Below are positions 50,912 to 59,556 of a DNA stretch of 64,000 nucleotides, piece by piece. Each line of letters begins with the position of its first letter. Positions within the stretch are counted from its first letter, which is position 1. Under the pieces are notes generated by a model. It was not told the DNA's origin, did not search any database, and saw only the letters and a program-made list of their open reading frames with translations. This stretch comes from Cecembia calidifontis (lineage in GTDB: Bacteria > Bacteroidota > Bacteroidia > Cytophagales > Cyclobacteriaceae): positions 1,364,001 to 1,428,000 of the forward strand of contig NZ_SGXG01000001.1 of NCBI RefSeq assembly GCF_004216715.1, read 5' to 3'. Both the position numbers and the translations under genes were made by a program.

Positions 50912-52348
50912 ATGAAACGAATTACAGTAGCAAAAGGAGATGGGATCGGTCCGGAAATCATGGACGCCACGCTCGCCATTATCAAAGCCGCAGGTGCCCA
51001 AATTGAGGTAGATGAAATTGAAGTAGGTGAAAAGGTTTATTTAGCCGGCAACACTTCAGGTATCGCCAAAGAATCTTGGGATATTATTCGTAGGAACAAA
51101 GTTTTTTTGAAAGCCCCCATCACGACTCCCCAAGGTGGAGGTTACAAGAGTTTGAATGTGACCACCCGGAAATTTTTAGGTCTTTATGCCAATATACGCC
51201 CATGTATGAGTTTACATCCTTTTGTTGATACCAAGCATCCACAGATGGATATTGTGATTGTAAGGGAAAATGAAGAGGATCTGTATGCCGGTATAGAACA
51301 CCAGCAAACTGATGAGGTGGTGCAGTGCCTTAAACTCATCAGTAGACCAGGTTGTGAGAAAATCGTCCGCTATGCTTTTGAATATGCCAAGCAGTACGGT
51401 CGCAAAAAAGTGACCTGTTTTACCAAGGACAATATCATGAAGCAAACCGATGGGCTTTTCCATCAGGTGTTTGATGAAATTGCTAAAGAATATCCTGAAA
51501 TAGAAAAAGAGCATTGGATCATTGATATCGGAGCGGCCAAGATGGCGGATACGCCGGAAGCTTTTGATGTGATAGTAATGCCTAATTTATATGGAGATGT
51601 ACTGAGTGATGTGGCTGCACAGATTGCAGGTTCTGTAGGCTTAGCAGGCTCCGCCAATATTGGTGAGGAATGCGCCATGTTCGAAGCGATCCATGGTTCC
51701 GCCCCAAGAAGGGCAGGTCAGAATATGGCCAATCCATCCGGACTTCTGCAGGGTGCTATCCAAATGCTTGCCCATATCGGACAAAGTGATGTAGCTGAAA
51801 AAGTACAAAATGCCTGGCTGAAAACCATCGAAGATGGTATACACACCTATGACATCTACAAAGAAGGCGTAAGCAAGGAAAAAGTGGGTACCAAAGAGTT
51901 TGCTGAGGCGGTGATCAGGAATTTGGGTAAAAAGCCATCCCAGCTCAAAGCGGTGACTTATGCTAAAGAGACTACCCTTAACCTACCTAAATATACCCGT
52001 AAGGCTCCCCTTAAAAAGGAGTTGGAAGGAGTAGATATCTTTGTGCATTGGGCAGGAACCGATGCAGAGGAACTGGCCGAAAAGATGCAGCAATTGAATT
52101 CAGATGAGGTGAAATTGACCATGATTACCAACCGTGGCATCAAAGTTTGGCCTGAGGGATTCCCTGAAACTTTCTGCACCGATCACTGGCGCTGCCGCTT
52201 CAAACCCGTAGGAGGAAAGGAGCTTACCAAGCAGCACATCATCCAATTGCTACAAATGGCAGAAGCAAGGCATGTTGATGTGATCAAAACAGAAAACCTA
52301 TATGCTTTTGAAGGAAAATCGGCCTACTCTCTAGGACAAGGCCAATAG
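50912..52348 (+). CDS. icd: NADP-dependent isocitrate dehydrogenase, long C-terminal form
   Basis: The protein has 478 residues from ATG 50912 (MKRITVAKGD); ten codons upstream are in frame but untypical. Family motifs: GDGIGPEI, NVTTRKFLGLYANIRPC (substrate-binding Arg/Ser region), RENEEDLYAGIEHQ, the metal-binding Asp region in NLYGDVLSDVAAQIAGSVGL, and HGSAPRRAGQNMANPSG. A C-terminal extension of about 140 residues (VDIFVHWAGTDAEEL) resembles the Thermus-type enzyme rather than E. coli Icd. TCA-cycle enzyme in the cytosol. Monocistronic with its own terminator. Confidence 0.92.
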   Translation: MKRITVAKGDGIGPEIMDATLAIIKAAGAQIEVDEIEVGEKVYLAGNTSGIAKESWDIIRRNKVFLKAPITTPQGGGYKSLNVTTRKFLGLYANIRPCMSLHPFVDTKHPQMDIVIVRENEEDLYAGIEHQQTDEVVQCLKLISRPGCEKIVRYAFEYAKQYGRKKVTCFTKDNIMKQTDGLFHQVFDEIAKEYPEIEKEHWIIDIGAAKMADTPEAFDVIVMPNLYGDVLSDVAAQIAGSVGLAGSANIGEECAMFEAIHGSAPRRAGQNMANPSGLLQGAIQMLAHIGQSDVAEKVQNAWLKTIEDGIHTYDIYKEGVSKEKVGTKEFAEAVIRNLGKKPSQLKAVTYAKETTLNLPKYTRKAPLKKELEGVDIFVHWAGTDAEELAEKMQQLNSDEVKLTMITNRGIKVWPEGFPETFCTDHWRCRFKPVGGKELTKQHIIQLLQMAEARHVDVIKTENLYAFEGKSAYSLGQGQ

Positions 52349-52371
52349 TTTGTGATAGTTGAATATATTGG

Positions 52372-52408
52372 ACCGCTTTCGGGAGAGTTCCCGGAAGTGG
52401 TTTTTTTT
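52372..52408 (+). terminator. Intrinsic terminator after icd
   Basis: Stem ACCGCTTTCGGGA with TCCCGGAAGTGGT (two G-T pairs), tetraloop-size gap, then eight T. Confidence 0.85.
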
Positions 52409-52501
52409 AATACAATAATTTTAAGGGGAATTTTAAGCTCGAATGAGGCAATTTTTAAGTCCTTTTACTATTTTGGTTGCTTTAATCAGCCTTAACTGAA
52501 A

Positions 52502-55315
52502 ATGAAAACCAACAAATTCCCGATTTCTTTCCTTGTTCTTTTATTTTTTTTCATAGGCCAAAGCTTCGCTCAGGTCAATCTATCCCAAGAGGTTCCATTA
52601 GATCCAAGGGTAAGATATGGAGTACTCCCCAATGGGCTAACCTACTACATACAGCAAAATCCCAAACCCGAAAATAAAGTGGAATTGCGTTTGGCGGTAA
52701 ATGCCGGTTCGGTCCTCGAAACTGAAAAACAACTTGGTCTGGCGCATTTTACCGAACACATGGCTTTTAATGGAACAAGGAATTTTGAGAAAAATGAGTT
52801 GGTTTCTTATCTCCAATCCATAGGTGTATCCTTTGGTGCTGACCTGAATGCCTACACCAGTTTTGATGAAACGGTTTATATACTTCCCATTCCATCAGAT
52901 GATGAGGAAAAATTACGAAGTGGTTTCCTGGTCCTCAGCGATTGGGCGGGAGGTATTCTGATGAGGGAGGAAGATATCGATGCTGAGCGCAGCATCATTG
53001 TAGAAGAATGGAGAACCGGACAGGGTTATTCCCAAAGGCTCAGAGACCAATATCTACCTCTTATGCTTTACAATTCCCAATACGCCGACAGGCTTCCAAT
53101 AGGTAAAATGGAAGTGGTGCAGCATTTTGAATATGAGACCATACGGGAATTTTACAGGGACTGGTACCGCCCGGACAATTTGGCCGTCATTGCTGTAGGT
53201 GATGAAGATCCGGACAAGTTACTCGCTTTGATTGAAGAGTTTTTTGGTGCTTGGGAAAATCCCAAAAATGCTCCAAAAAGAAAGTCTTTTGAGGTGCCTG
53301 AGCACAAGGAAACTTTTGTATCCATTTTAACAGATCAGGAAGCTCCCGGGATTCAGATTCAGCTTTTTTATAAGCATAAAGCCCTTCCTACCAAGAGCAA
53401 GGAAGATTACCGTAATTGGCTGTTAAGAAGCTTGTACGGGGGAATGTTGACCCAGCGTCTTGACGAAATCCGACAGCAGCCTGATGCCCCATTTATTTTT
53501 GCAGGCACAGGTTATGGCAATTTTGTTAGGGATATGGATTATTTTTCTGCTTCAGGGGTAGTTTCTCCCGGGATGGTGGAGGCTGGTATTCAGGCTTTGA
53601 TTGTAGAAAATGAAAGGGTAGCCCGTTTTGGTTTCACCCAAGCCGAATTGGACAGGGTTAAGCGTTCGGTACTCAATAATGCAGAGAGAGCATTTAAAGA
53701 AATGGACAAAACGGAATCCCGCTCTTTGGTGGGCCGTTATGTCAACCACTACCTTAATGGTCGCTTTGCAGAAGGAGAGGCTTGGAAGTACGAATTTTAT
53801 CAGGAAATCCTCCCGAAGATAACATTGGAAGAGCTCAATGCCCTGGCAAAAACCTTGGTCAGGGAAGACAATAGGATCATTATCATCACAGCCCCAGATG
53901 CTGAAAAAGATAAATTGCCAACAGAGCAGCAGGTGTTAGCCCTATTTGATGCAGTGAAGCAAATGGATTTACAAGCCTATGAGGAAAAACTTTTATCCGA
54001 AAACCTACTTGAAACGCTGCCACAAACCGGAAGAATTGAGGCAATGGACCATCTGTTTTCTATTGATGTATATGAAATCATATTGTCCAATGGGGTAAAG
54101 GTTTTTGTAAAGCCAACAGATTTTAAGAATGATGAGATTGTCTTCAGTGCAAGAGGTGAGGGGGGGGGTTCCTTATTTGGAGAGGAAGACCATTACTCCG
54201 CGAGTTATTCAGGGGTTTTGGTAAATGTGATGGGTATTGGTGATTTTACCCCTACCGATCTGCGCAAAATCCTGGCAGGTAGATCCGTTTCGGTTACCCC
54301 CAATGTAGGTACCTATTCCCAGACGATTTCTGGTAGTACCTCACCAAGAGATCTGGAGATGGCCTTACAATTGATCCATTTGTACTTTACTGCACCGAGA
54401 GAAGACAGGCAGTTATTTGATATCTTTATCAGTAACCAAAAGACACAATTGGCATCAGCCCAATCCAATCCGGATTACCAATTTTCAAAAATGTTGAACC
54501 ACATCCTGGCGGACGGTAACCTTAGGGCCAGCAGCATCTATGATCCTGAAGAATTGGAAAAAATTGATATGCAAAGAGCTTTGGAAATCTATGCTCAAAG
54601 TTTTAGCAATGCGGCAAATTTCGAATTTTTCTTTACTGGGAACATAGATCTCGACATTTTCAAGCCCCTATTGGAGCAATATATTGCTTCCTTACCCTCC
54701 GATCCAAGTCATTTGGACAGGTTTAGGGATATGGGCATCAGGACTCCCAGAGGTAGGACTGAGGTCATAGAAGTGGGGACAGATGAAAAAAGCCAGGTGA
54801 TCCTGTTCTTTTCTGCTGAGGTAGAATACGACAGGAAAAAAGCAACTGACATCAGCTACCTTGGAGAAATCCTTACCATCAAATTGATTGAATCCCTGAG
54901 GGAGGAAATCGGTGGAGTCTATGGGGTCGGTGCCAATGGCAGTATGGGCATTCAGCCCATGGGGAATTTCTCATTTTCAATAGGATTTCCATGCAGCCCT
55001 GATATGGTGGATGTTTTGATAGAAGCTGCTTGGGAAGAAATAAGGAAAATCCAGGAAAATGGTCCAATGGAAGAGGATCTTAACAAAGTCAAAGAGAAGC
55101 GAAGGATAGCCTTGGAGGAGAACCTTAAGCGTAATAATTACTGGAATGCCCAGATGTCAGCCTTCCGTCTGTATGGGCTGCCTTTAGAGCTGATCATAGA
55201 GGCCGGCAAGTTCATTGAGGAAGTTACACCAGAGAGGATACAGCGGGCGGCTCAGGAATTCCTGGTCAAAGAAAATCTTCTTGAAATTAAGAAGTTTCCT
55301 TTAAGAAGGGAGTAA
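52502..55315 (+). CDS. Exported M16-family zinc metalloprotease (pitrilysin/insulinase type)
   Basis: The protein has 937 residues, signal peptide ends SFAQ (about 24). The inverted zinc site HFTEH is at 82-86, with the third ligand Glu expected about 75 residues later near EEWRTGQGYSQR. Two M16 halves: the second lacks the HxxEH site (ILSNGVKVFVKPTDFKNDE), as usual. A run of nine G (54160-54168) codes part of GEGGGS in the second half; the frame is intact. Periplasmic; degrades peptides. Confidence 0.9.
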   Translation: MKTNKFPISFLVLLFFFIGQSFAQVNLSQEVPLDPRVRYGVLPNGLTYYIQQNPKPENKVELRLAVNAGSVLETEKQLGLAHFTEHMAFNGTRNFEKNELVSYLQSIGVSFGADLNAYTSFDETVYILPIPSDDEEKLRSGFLVLSDWAGGILMREEDIDAERSIIVEEWRTGQGYSQRLRDQYLPLMLYNSQYADRLPIGKMEVVQHFEYETIREFYRDWYRPDNLAVIAVGDEDPDKLLALIEEFFGAWENPKNAPKRKSFEVPEHKETFVSILTDQEAPGIQIQLFYKHKALPTKSKEDYRNWLLRSLYGGMLTQRLDEIRQQPDAPFIFAGTGYGNFVRDMDYFSASGVVSPGMVEAGIQALIVENERVARFGFTQAELDRVKRSVLNNAERAFKEMDKTESRSLVGRYVNHYLNGRFAEGEAWKYEFYQEILPKITLEELNALAKTLVREDNRIIIITAPDAEKDKLPTEQQVLALFDAVKQMDLQAYEEKLLSENLLETLPQTGRIEAMDHLFSIDVYEIILSNGVKVFVKPTDFKNDEIVFSARGEGGGSLFGEEDHYSASYSGVLVNVMGIGDFTPTDLRKILAGRSVSVTPNVGTYSQTISGSTSPRDLEMALQLIHLYFTAPREDRQLFDIFISNQKTQLASAQSNPDYQFSKMLNHILADGNLRASSIYDPEELEKIDMQRALEIYAQSFSNAANFEFFFTGNIDLDIFKPLLEQYIASLPSDPSHLDRFRDMGIRTPRGRTEVIEVGTDEKSQVILFFSAEVEYDRKKATDISYLGEILTIKLIESLREEIGGVYGVGANGSMGIQPMGNFSFSIGFPCSPDMVDVLIEAAWEEIRKIQENGPMEEDLNKVKEKRRIALEENLKRNNYWNAQMSAFRLYGLPLELIIEAGKFIEEVTPERIQRAAQEFLVKENLLEIKKFPLRRE

Positions 55316-55576
55316 GGGTTTATTTCTAGGGCGTACAGGGCTTCCGCTTGTTTTGACCATTGAAGTTTAATGTAAAATGATGAATTAAAAATGAAGAATA
55401 GCGGACCATTGTAGGTTTAGGAGTTTGTTCATGTTTATAAAGAAGGATTTGAATCACCAAATCCAAGAACTTGAGAATGTAAAGTCCAAAAGTCCCGTTA
55501 GTTTTTTCACTGATTGTGAGTTTGTGTCTTTGTGGCCAAATGAAAATTCTTCAACATAGGTATTTAAATCATCCTC

Positions 55577-56215
55577 TTACAAATACAGAATTTCATTCAA
55601 AGTAATGGTCAGGGTATTGAAAACAGCATGGGCAAGCATGGAATAGCCCAATCCTTCCTGATACCTGACCCATCCGAAAAAAATCGCGCCTGGCAGGATA
55701 CCTGCAAAAGTAAAGGTCCAATCCAAGGCAAGTGAGGAGGATTCTACATTCCCAAGATGAAGTATGGTAAAAAACAACGTGGTAAATACAAAGGAGGTAT
55801 AAAACAAAGGAGTTGAAAGGTAAACATCATCTGGCTTTTTGTTTTGTTCATGAATGACCCATACCAGAAAAGCAAGTCCGATTCCCATAAATACCCACCA
55901 GTATTCTTTAAATATCACCATCCCAATTATGGGTTGGATAAAAATAAACCCAAAATGTTTCCTTTTACCTGAAAGAAATCCCCTTGAAAACAATTCCTCT
56001 AAAATTAGCGCTAAGACCAAAGCACTTAAAACATCTATGTTGTCAGAATTGCTGAAACCCTTATTCAATCCACCTACCCCCAGTTGCATGGCAATAGGAT
56101 CTACCAGTAAATATTCATAACAGAATACAATGAGGGTGGTAATAACAGCGTATCTCAGGATCTTAGACTTTTCAAGCTTGCGCTCTTTTTGGTAAAAGTG
56201 TAGGAATGCGGTCAT
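55577..56215 (-). CDS. CPBP-family intramembrane glutamic protease
   Basis: The protein has 212 residues from ATG 56213-56215 (MTAFLHFYQK); a TTG two codons earlier is possible. Motif 1 LEELFSRGFLSG carries the EE pair with the R, motif 2 FTTLFFTILHLG holds the conserved His, motif 3 SMLAHAVFNTL the His/Asn. About six membrane segments. This fold is a Rce1-like protease; target unknown. It reads towards the 55.3-55.6 kb gap, which shows nothing. Confidence 0.85.
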   Translation of the reverse strand: MTAFLHFYQKERKLEKSKILRYAVITTLIVFCYEYLLVDPIAMQLGVGGLNKGFSNSDNIDVLSALVLALILEELFSRGFLSGKRKHFGFIFIQPIIGMVIFKEYWWVFMGIGLAFLVWVIHEQNKKPDDVYLSTPLFYTSFVFTTLFFTILHLGNVESSSLALDWTFTFAGILPGAIFFGWVRYQEGLGYSMLAHAVFNTLTITLNEILYL

Positions 56216-56263
56216 GTTCAATTTTAATATTTCACCCTTAAAGTTTTAATCATAAAATTTTCA

Positions 56264-56485
56264 CTACAGCTTTCCAGGTCCTTCATCCTCCTTTCCAAGG
56301 TTTAAAAAGCTGTGAAACAAAGACCCGGCAAATAATGGTTGAAGGGCTAAATAGTAATGTTTTGGTATATCAAAGTTTAGGATCCTATACGATTCAAATG
56401 TATTCCAATGGTACACAACCCAAGCAAGGTTGGCCATAAATAGGATGGAAAAAAAGAGATAAATGAATTTAGCGAAACGTTTCAT
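56264..56485 (-). CDS. Small membrane protein of unknown function
   Basis: The protein has 73 residues, with one clear N-terminal hydrophobic segment (FIYLFFSILFMANLAWVVYH) and a second weaker one (YYLALQPLFAGSLFHSFLNL). Charged, glycine-containing end (GKEDEGPGKL). It precedes the CPBP gene by 49 bases on the same strand and may be its partner. No family recognised. Confidence 0.5.
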   Translation of the reverse strand: MKRFAKFIYLFFSILFMANLAWVVYHWNTFESYRILNFDIPKHYYLALQPLFAGSLFHSFLNLGKEDEGPGKL

Positions 56486-56660
56486 AGAGGTAAGATAACT
56501 ATAATGAATATTTTAGTCAATCTATAGTTTGAAAAACTGATGTGGGGAACTCCATCTTTTAATGAGCACCTTTACTTCCTTAATTCCTCAATGTTTTCGC
56601 AATCCGACTTTCGACGTCCGCCTTCTTTCCATTCCCAAATTTTCTCATTTAATTCGCTCT

Positions 56661-57284
56661 ATGGATTTACAATGGATTTGGGAAGGCATCCAAGAAGGGG
56701 TGGCTGAAATGAGTTGGCTGGAGGCCATAGCGGTATTTTTTGGTATTGCCTCTGTTTTTTATTCCATCAAAAAAAATATCCTTGTCTTTCCCACAGGCAT
56801 GATTTCAACTCTGATTTATGTTTATATCTGCCTGAAGTATAAACTCTATGCGGATATGGGTATCAACGCCTATTATTTTTCCATGTCCATTTATGGTTGG
56901 TACCTTTGGTCCCGCCCTTCAAACGGGAAACCGGAGCTTCCGGTGACCTGGTTGGACAAAAAAGGGATTGCCACATCAGTGATTTTGTTTCTGGGATCTT
57001 ATATAATCTTGTTTATCGTTTTGGCCAATTTTACCGATTCTGATGTCCCTTATTGGGATTCATTTACTACCGCTTCAGCTTTTGTAGGGATGTGGCTGAT
57101 GGCCAAGAAAAAAGTGGAAAACTGGATTGCCTGGATCATTACGGATATAGTTTCAGTGCCATTGTACTTCTACAAGGGTTTGATGCTGACCTCTTTCCAG
57201 TTTTTGTTTTTCACAGTATTGGCCATCATTGGATTGATGGAGTGGATCAGGACAGCCAGAGTAAAACAGGAGGTATATGCGTAA
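56661..57284 (+). CDS. pnuC: PnuC-family nicotinamide riboside (or thiamine) transporter
   Basis: The protein has 207 residues from ATG 56661 (MDLQWIWEGI); 33 upstream codons are in frame but lack the family character. Seven hydrophobic segments, including the signature NAYYFSMSIYGWYLWSRPSN and the conserved TDIVSVPLYFYKGLMLT. PnuC proteins move the nucleoside by facilitated diffusion, trapped by phosphorylation; the coupled kinase gene overlaps its end by 8 bases. In Bacteroidota some PnuC proteins carry thiamine (PnuT), and a TPP-riboswitch receptor lies 2.3 kb downstream, so specificity is open. Confidence 0.82.
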   Translation: MDLQWIWEGIQEGVAEMSWLEAIAVFFGIASVFYSIKKNILVFPTGMISTLIYVYICLKYKLYADMGINAYYFSMSIYGWYLWSRPSNGKPELPVTWLDKKGIATSVILFLGSYIILFIVLANFTDSDVPYWDSFTTASAFVGMWLMAKKKVENWIAWIITDIVSVPLYFYKGLMLTSFQFLFFTVLAIIGLMEWIRTARVKQEVYA

Positions 57285-57801
57285 AAAGGTGGTTGTTATA
57301 GGTCCTGAATCTACTGGGAAAAGTACTTTGAGCCAAGCTTTGGCAGCGCATTTTTCAGCCCCTTGGGTTCCTGAATATGCCAGAACTTACATTGAGAAAC
57401 TGGACAGGCCCTATGATTATGACGACATGTTGGTAATCGCCAAAGGGCAATTGGAATGGGAAGATTTACATGCCCAAAAAGCAGATCAGCTTCTGATCTG
57501 TGATACAGACCTCCATGTGATCAAGGTATGGTCAGAGCACAGGTTCGGAAAGGTGCATGATTGGATATCTGAGCAGATTCAACTTAGGAAATACGATGTC
57601 TATTTATTGACAGACATTGATATTCCTTGGCAGGAAGATCCACAGCGGGAGCATCCGGAGCCCGAAATGAGACAGTATTTTTTTGAGTTGTACCGAAATC
57701 TTATCTCTCAAACAGGGGTTCCTTTTGAAATCATTTCAGGAACGGAGCCAGAAAGGATCCAAAAGTCCGTGAAAACTATCCGCAAACATCTGAAATTATA
57801 A
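57277..57801 (+). CDS. NadR-like nucleoside kinase (nicotinamide riboside kinase domain)
   Basis: The protein has 174 residues. P-loop GPESTGKST (9-17), followed by VPEYARTYIEK, the RNK-type signature, and DTDLHVIKVWSEHRFG with the acidic Walker-B-like residues. This equals the C-terminal kinase domain of NadR without the nucleotidyltransferase or HTH parts. It would phosphorylate the nucleoside entering via the overlapping PnuC gene, most simply nicotinamide riboside to NMN. Cytosolic. Confidence 0.85.
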   Translation: MRKKVVVIGPESTGKSTLSQALAAHFSAPWVPEYARTYIEKLDRPYDYDDMLVIAKGQLEWEDLHAQKADQLLICDTDLHVIKVWSEHRFGKVHDWISEQIQLRKYDVYLLTDIDIPWQEDPQREHPEPEMRQYFFELYRNLISQTGVPFEIISGTEPERIQKSVKTIRKHLKL

Positions 57802-57974
57802 ATTGGTGGAGGAGTTTTGGTAAAAGATGTTAAATTGTCGCATTTTGACCGGGCAATTTTAAGACATGTTAAAATTCCTCATTTATTTCCATTACCTTTA
57901 TATGAAGAATGTCGGACGATCACCCTGTTTGTTTTTCATTCCTTTTAAATTAATTATCACATTCAATTCAGTAA

Positions 57975-59039
57975 ATGCGTCCGCCTAGATTTCAAGCCGC
58001 ATCCTCCTTTCATGAAGACCTGAAAGGTAGAATCAAAAATTATTTCTCAGAAAAAAATCTTAAAACAACCGGAAATTCCTCCCTCTATTTCAAGGCCATC
58101 GTGATGGTTTTGGCCTTCATTGGGATTTATGTTCACTTGGTTTTCTTTACTCCTTTCTGGCCATTTGCCATCTTGGAATCCATCATCCTTGGGGCACTTA
58201 CTGCAGGGATAGGTTTCAATGTCATGCATGATGGAGCGCATGGGAGTTTCAGCCGAAAAGGATGGGTCAATGAACTGGCCGGAATTTCCATCAATTTCTT
58301 GGGAGCCAATGTGTACATGTGGAAAACCAAACACAATGTGGCACACCATTCCTTCACCAATGTGGATGATCATGATGATGACCTCAATGCAGGTGCATTC
58401 CTGAGATTGGGCCCCAATCAGAAGCGGTACAAAATTCATCGCTTTCAGCATCGTTACTTCATTTTCATTTACTCCATTCTGTATTTCTATTGGGTGTTTT
58501 TCACGGATTATAAGAAGTATGTAACCAAAAAGGTGGCAGAAACACCAATCAAAAAAATGGACTTGAAGGAACATGTGTCTTTTTGGGGGTTCAAAGTAGA
58601 ACATCTATTCTTGTTCATTGTACTTCCCGTTTATATGCTTGGGTTTATGCCCTGGCTGATCGGATTTCTTGTATATGGATTGGCCACCGGCATTATCATG
58701 AGTGTGGTATTCCAATTGGCCCATGTCCTGGAAGAGACCTCATTTCCTGTCCCTGATAAGGCGACCAATAAGTTGGAAGATGATTGGGCAGTCCATCAGT
58801 TGAAGACTACCGCAAACTTTGCCACTAAGAATAAGGTCTTATCCTGGCTTATCGGTGGTCTGAATTTCCAGATTGAACACCATCTGTTTCCCAATATTTC
58901 GCATATCCATTATCCGGCGATTTCCCAGATCATCAAGGAGACTTGTAGGGAATATGGGATTCCATATATCGAACATCCAAAAATGAGAGTGGCCCTTGCC
59001 TCCCATGTCAACCACTTGAAGCATTTGGGAAGGGAATAG
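57975..59039 (+). CDS. Membrane fatty-acid desaturase (acyl-CoA/acyl-lipid, DesA-like)
   Basis: The protein has 354 residues. Three His boxes for the di-iron site: HDGAH (85-89), HNVAHH (120-125, with TNVDDHDDD after it), and near the C-terminus QIEHHLFPNISHIHY. QIEHH instead of HxxHH is typical of the front-end/linoleoyl type. At least four membrane segments. No cytochrome b5 domain. Introduces double bonds into membrane lipids. Separated from the kinase gene by 173 bases; monocistronic. Confidence 0.9.
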   Translation: MRPPRFQAASSFHEDLKGRIKNYFSEKNLKTTGNSSLYFKAIVMVLAFIGIYVHLVFFTPFWPFAILESIILGALTAGIGFNVMHDGAHGSFSRKGWVNELAGISINFLGANVYMWKTKHNVAHHSFTNVDDHDDDLNAGAFLRLGPNQKRYKIHRFQHRYFIFIYSILYFYWVFFTDYKKYVTKKVAETPIKKMDLKEHVSFWGFKVEHLFLFIVLPVYMLGFMPWLIGFLVYGLATGIIMSVVFQLAHVLEETSFPVPDKATNKLEDDWAVHQLKTTANFATKNKVLSWLIGGLNFQIEHHLFPNISHIHYPAISQIIKETCREYGIPYIEHPKMRVALASHVNHLKHLGRE

Positions 59040-59261
59040 GATTACTGTTCATCTGATAAAAAACTCCATTTGAAAAGAATAGGGCAATTCAGCGTAGCTG
59101 TCTTGCTTTTTTTTAACCTAAGGTTGTTGTACCCGGGGCCATTACCCAAAAGGGATTATATCCATTTCTGGGTTTTTCAATGACCCTTGGCTTAATCAAA
59201 TTCCGAAATCCCCCTTTCGACTTTTAAAATCCCTTTAATTTTCCTATCCTGCCTTCAGCCC
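59040..59261. other. Gap upstream of the TPP riboswitch
   Basis: No gene. Contains a few short dyads, none convincing. The riboswitch promoter and leader begin at 59262. Confidence 0.4.
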
Positions 59262-59292
59262 TTGCTTTTTACAAATGCTCTATCTACCTTCG
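59262..59292 (+). promoter_or_regulatory. Candidate promoter of the riboswitch transcript
   Basis: TTG (59262-59264) and TACCTTCG (59285-59292, near TAnnTTTG) separated by 20 bases, placing the start about 5-10 bases before the aptamer. Confidence 0.45.
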
Positions 59293-59300
59293 CACTCAGA

Positions 59301-59380
59301 TCATGAGGGGTGCCTTAATACAACGGGCTGAGATCATACCCACAATACCTGATCCGGGTAGTGCCGGCGAAGGGAAATGA
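59301..59380 (+). ncRNA. TPP riboswitch (THI element)
   Basis: The conserved thi-box parts are all present: GGGGTGCC (59307-59314), GGGCTGAGA (about 59325-59333), ACCTGATCCGGGTAGTGCCG (about 59347-59366) and CGAAGGGA. P1 is closed by TCAT (59301) and ATGA (59377-59380). It lies 176 bases before the TonB receptor start and should repress its expression when thiamine diphosphate is abundant. Confidence 0.96.
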
Positions 59381-59527
59381 GTAAACCGATTACCAATATA
59401 TTTTGACTCAGAGTCACCAAAGACAAGGCTTTGGTTCGTGCATGCAATCCAAAAATATCTTGGTTTCGGAAATGGGTAAACAAAAAACAGAGAATCGCCC
59501 CTAGGTTTTCTGATGTTTAACCAAAAA

Positions 59528-59540
59528 ACCGCAAAGCGGT
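59528..59540 (+). other. Small hairpin just before receptor start
   Basis: Perfect stem ACCGC-AAA-GCGGT, 16 bases before ATG 59557; the alternative GTG start at 59539 would fall within the stem. Could be part of the expression platform that controls ribosome access; no poly-U follows, so it is not a terminator. Confidence 0.45.
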
Positions 59541-59556
59541 GAAATGTCAAGCATTT

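Noticed and set aside
58047..58604. Minus-strand frame of 185 codons in the desaturase gene
   Set aside because: His/Cys/Met-rich because it is the complement of the His boxes; the sense gene is certain.
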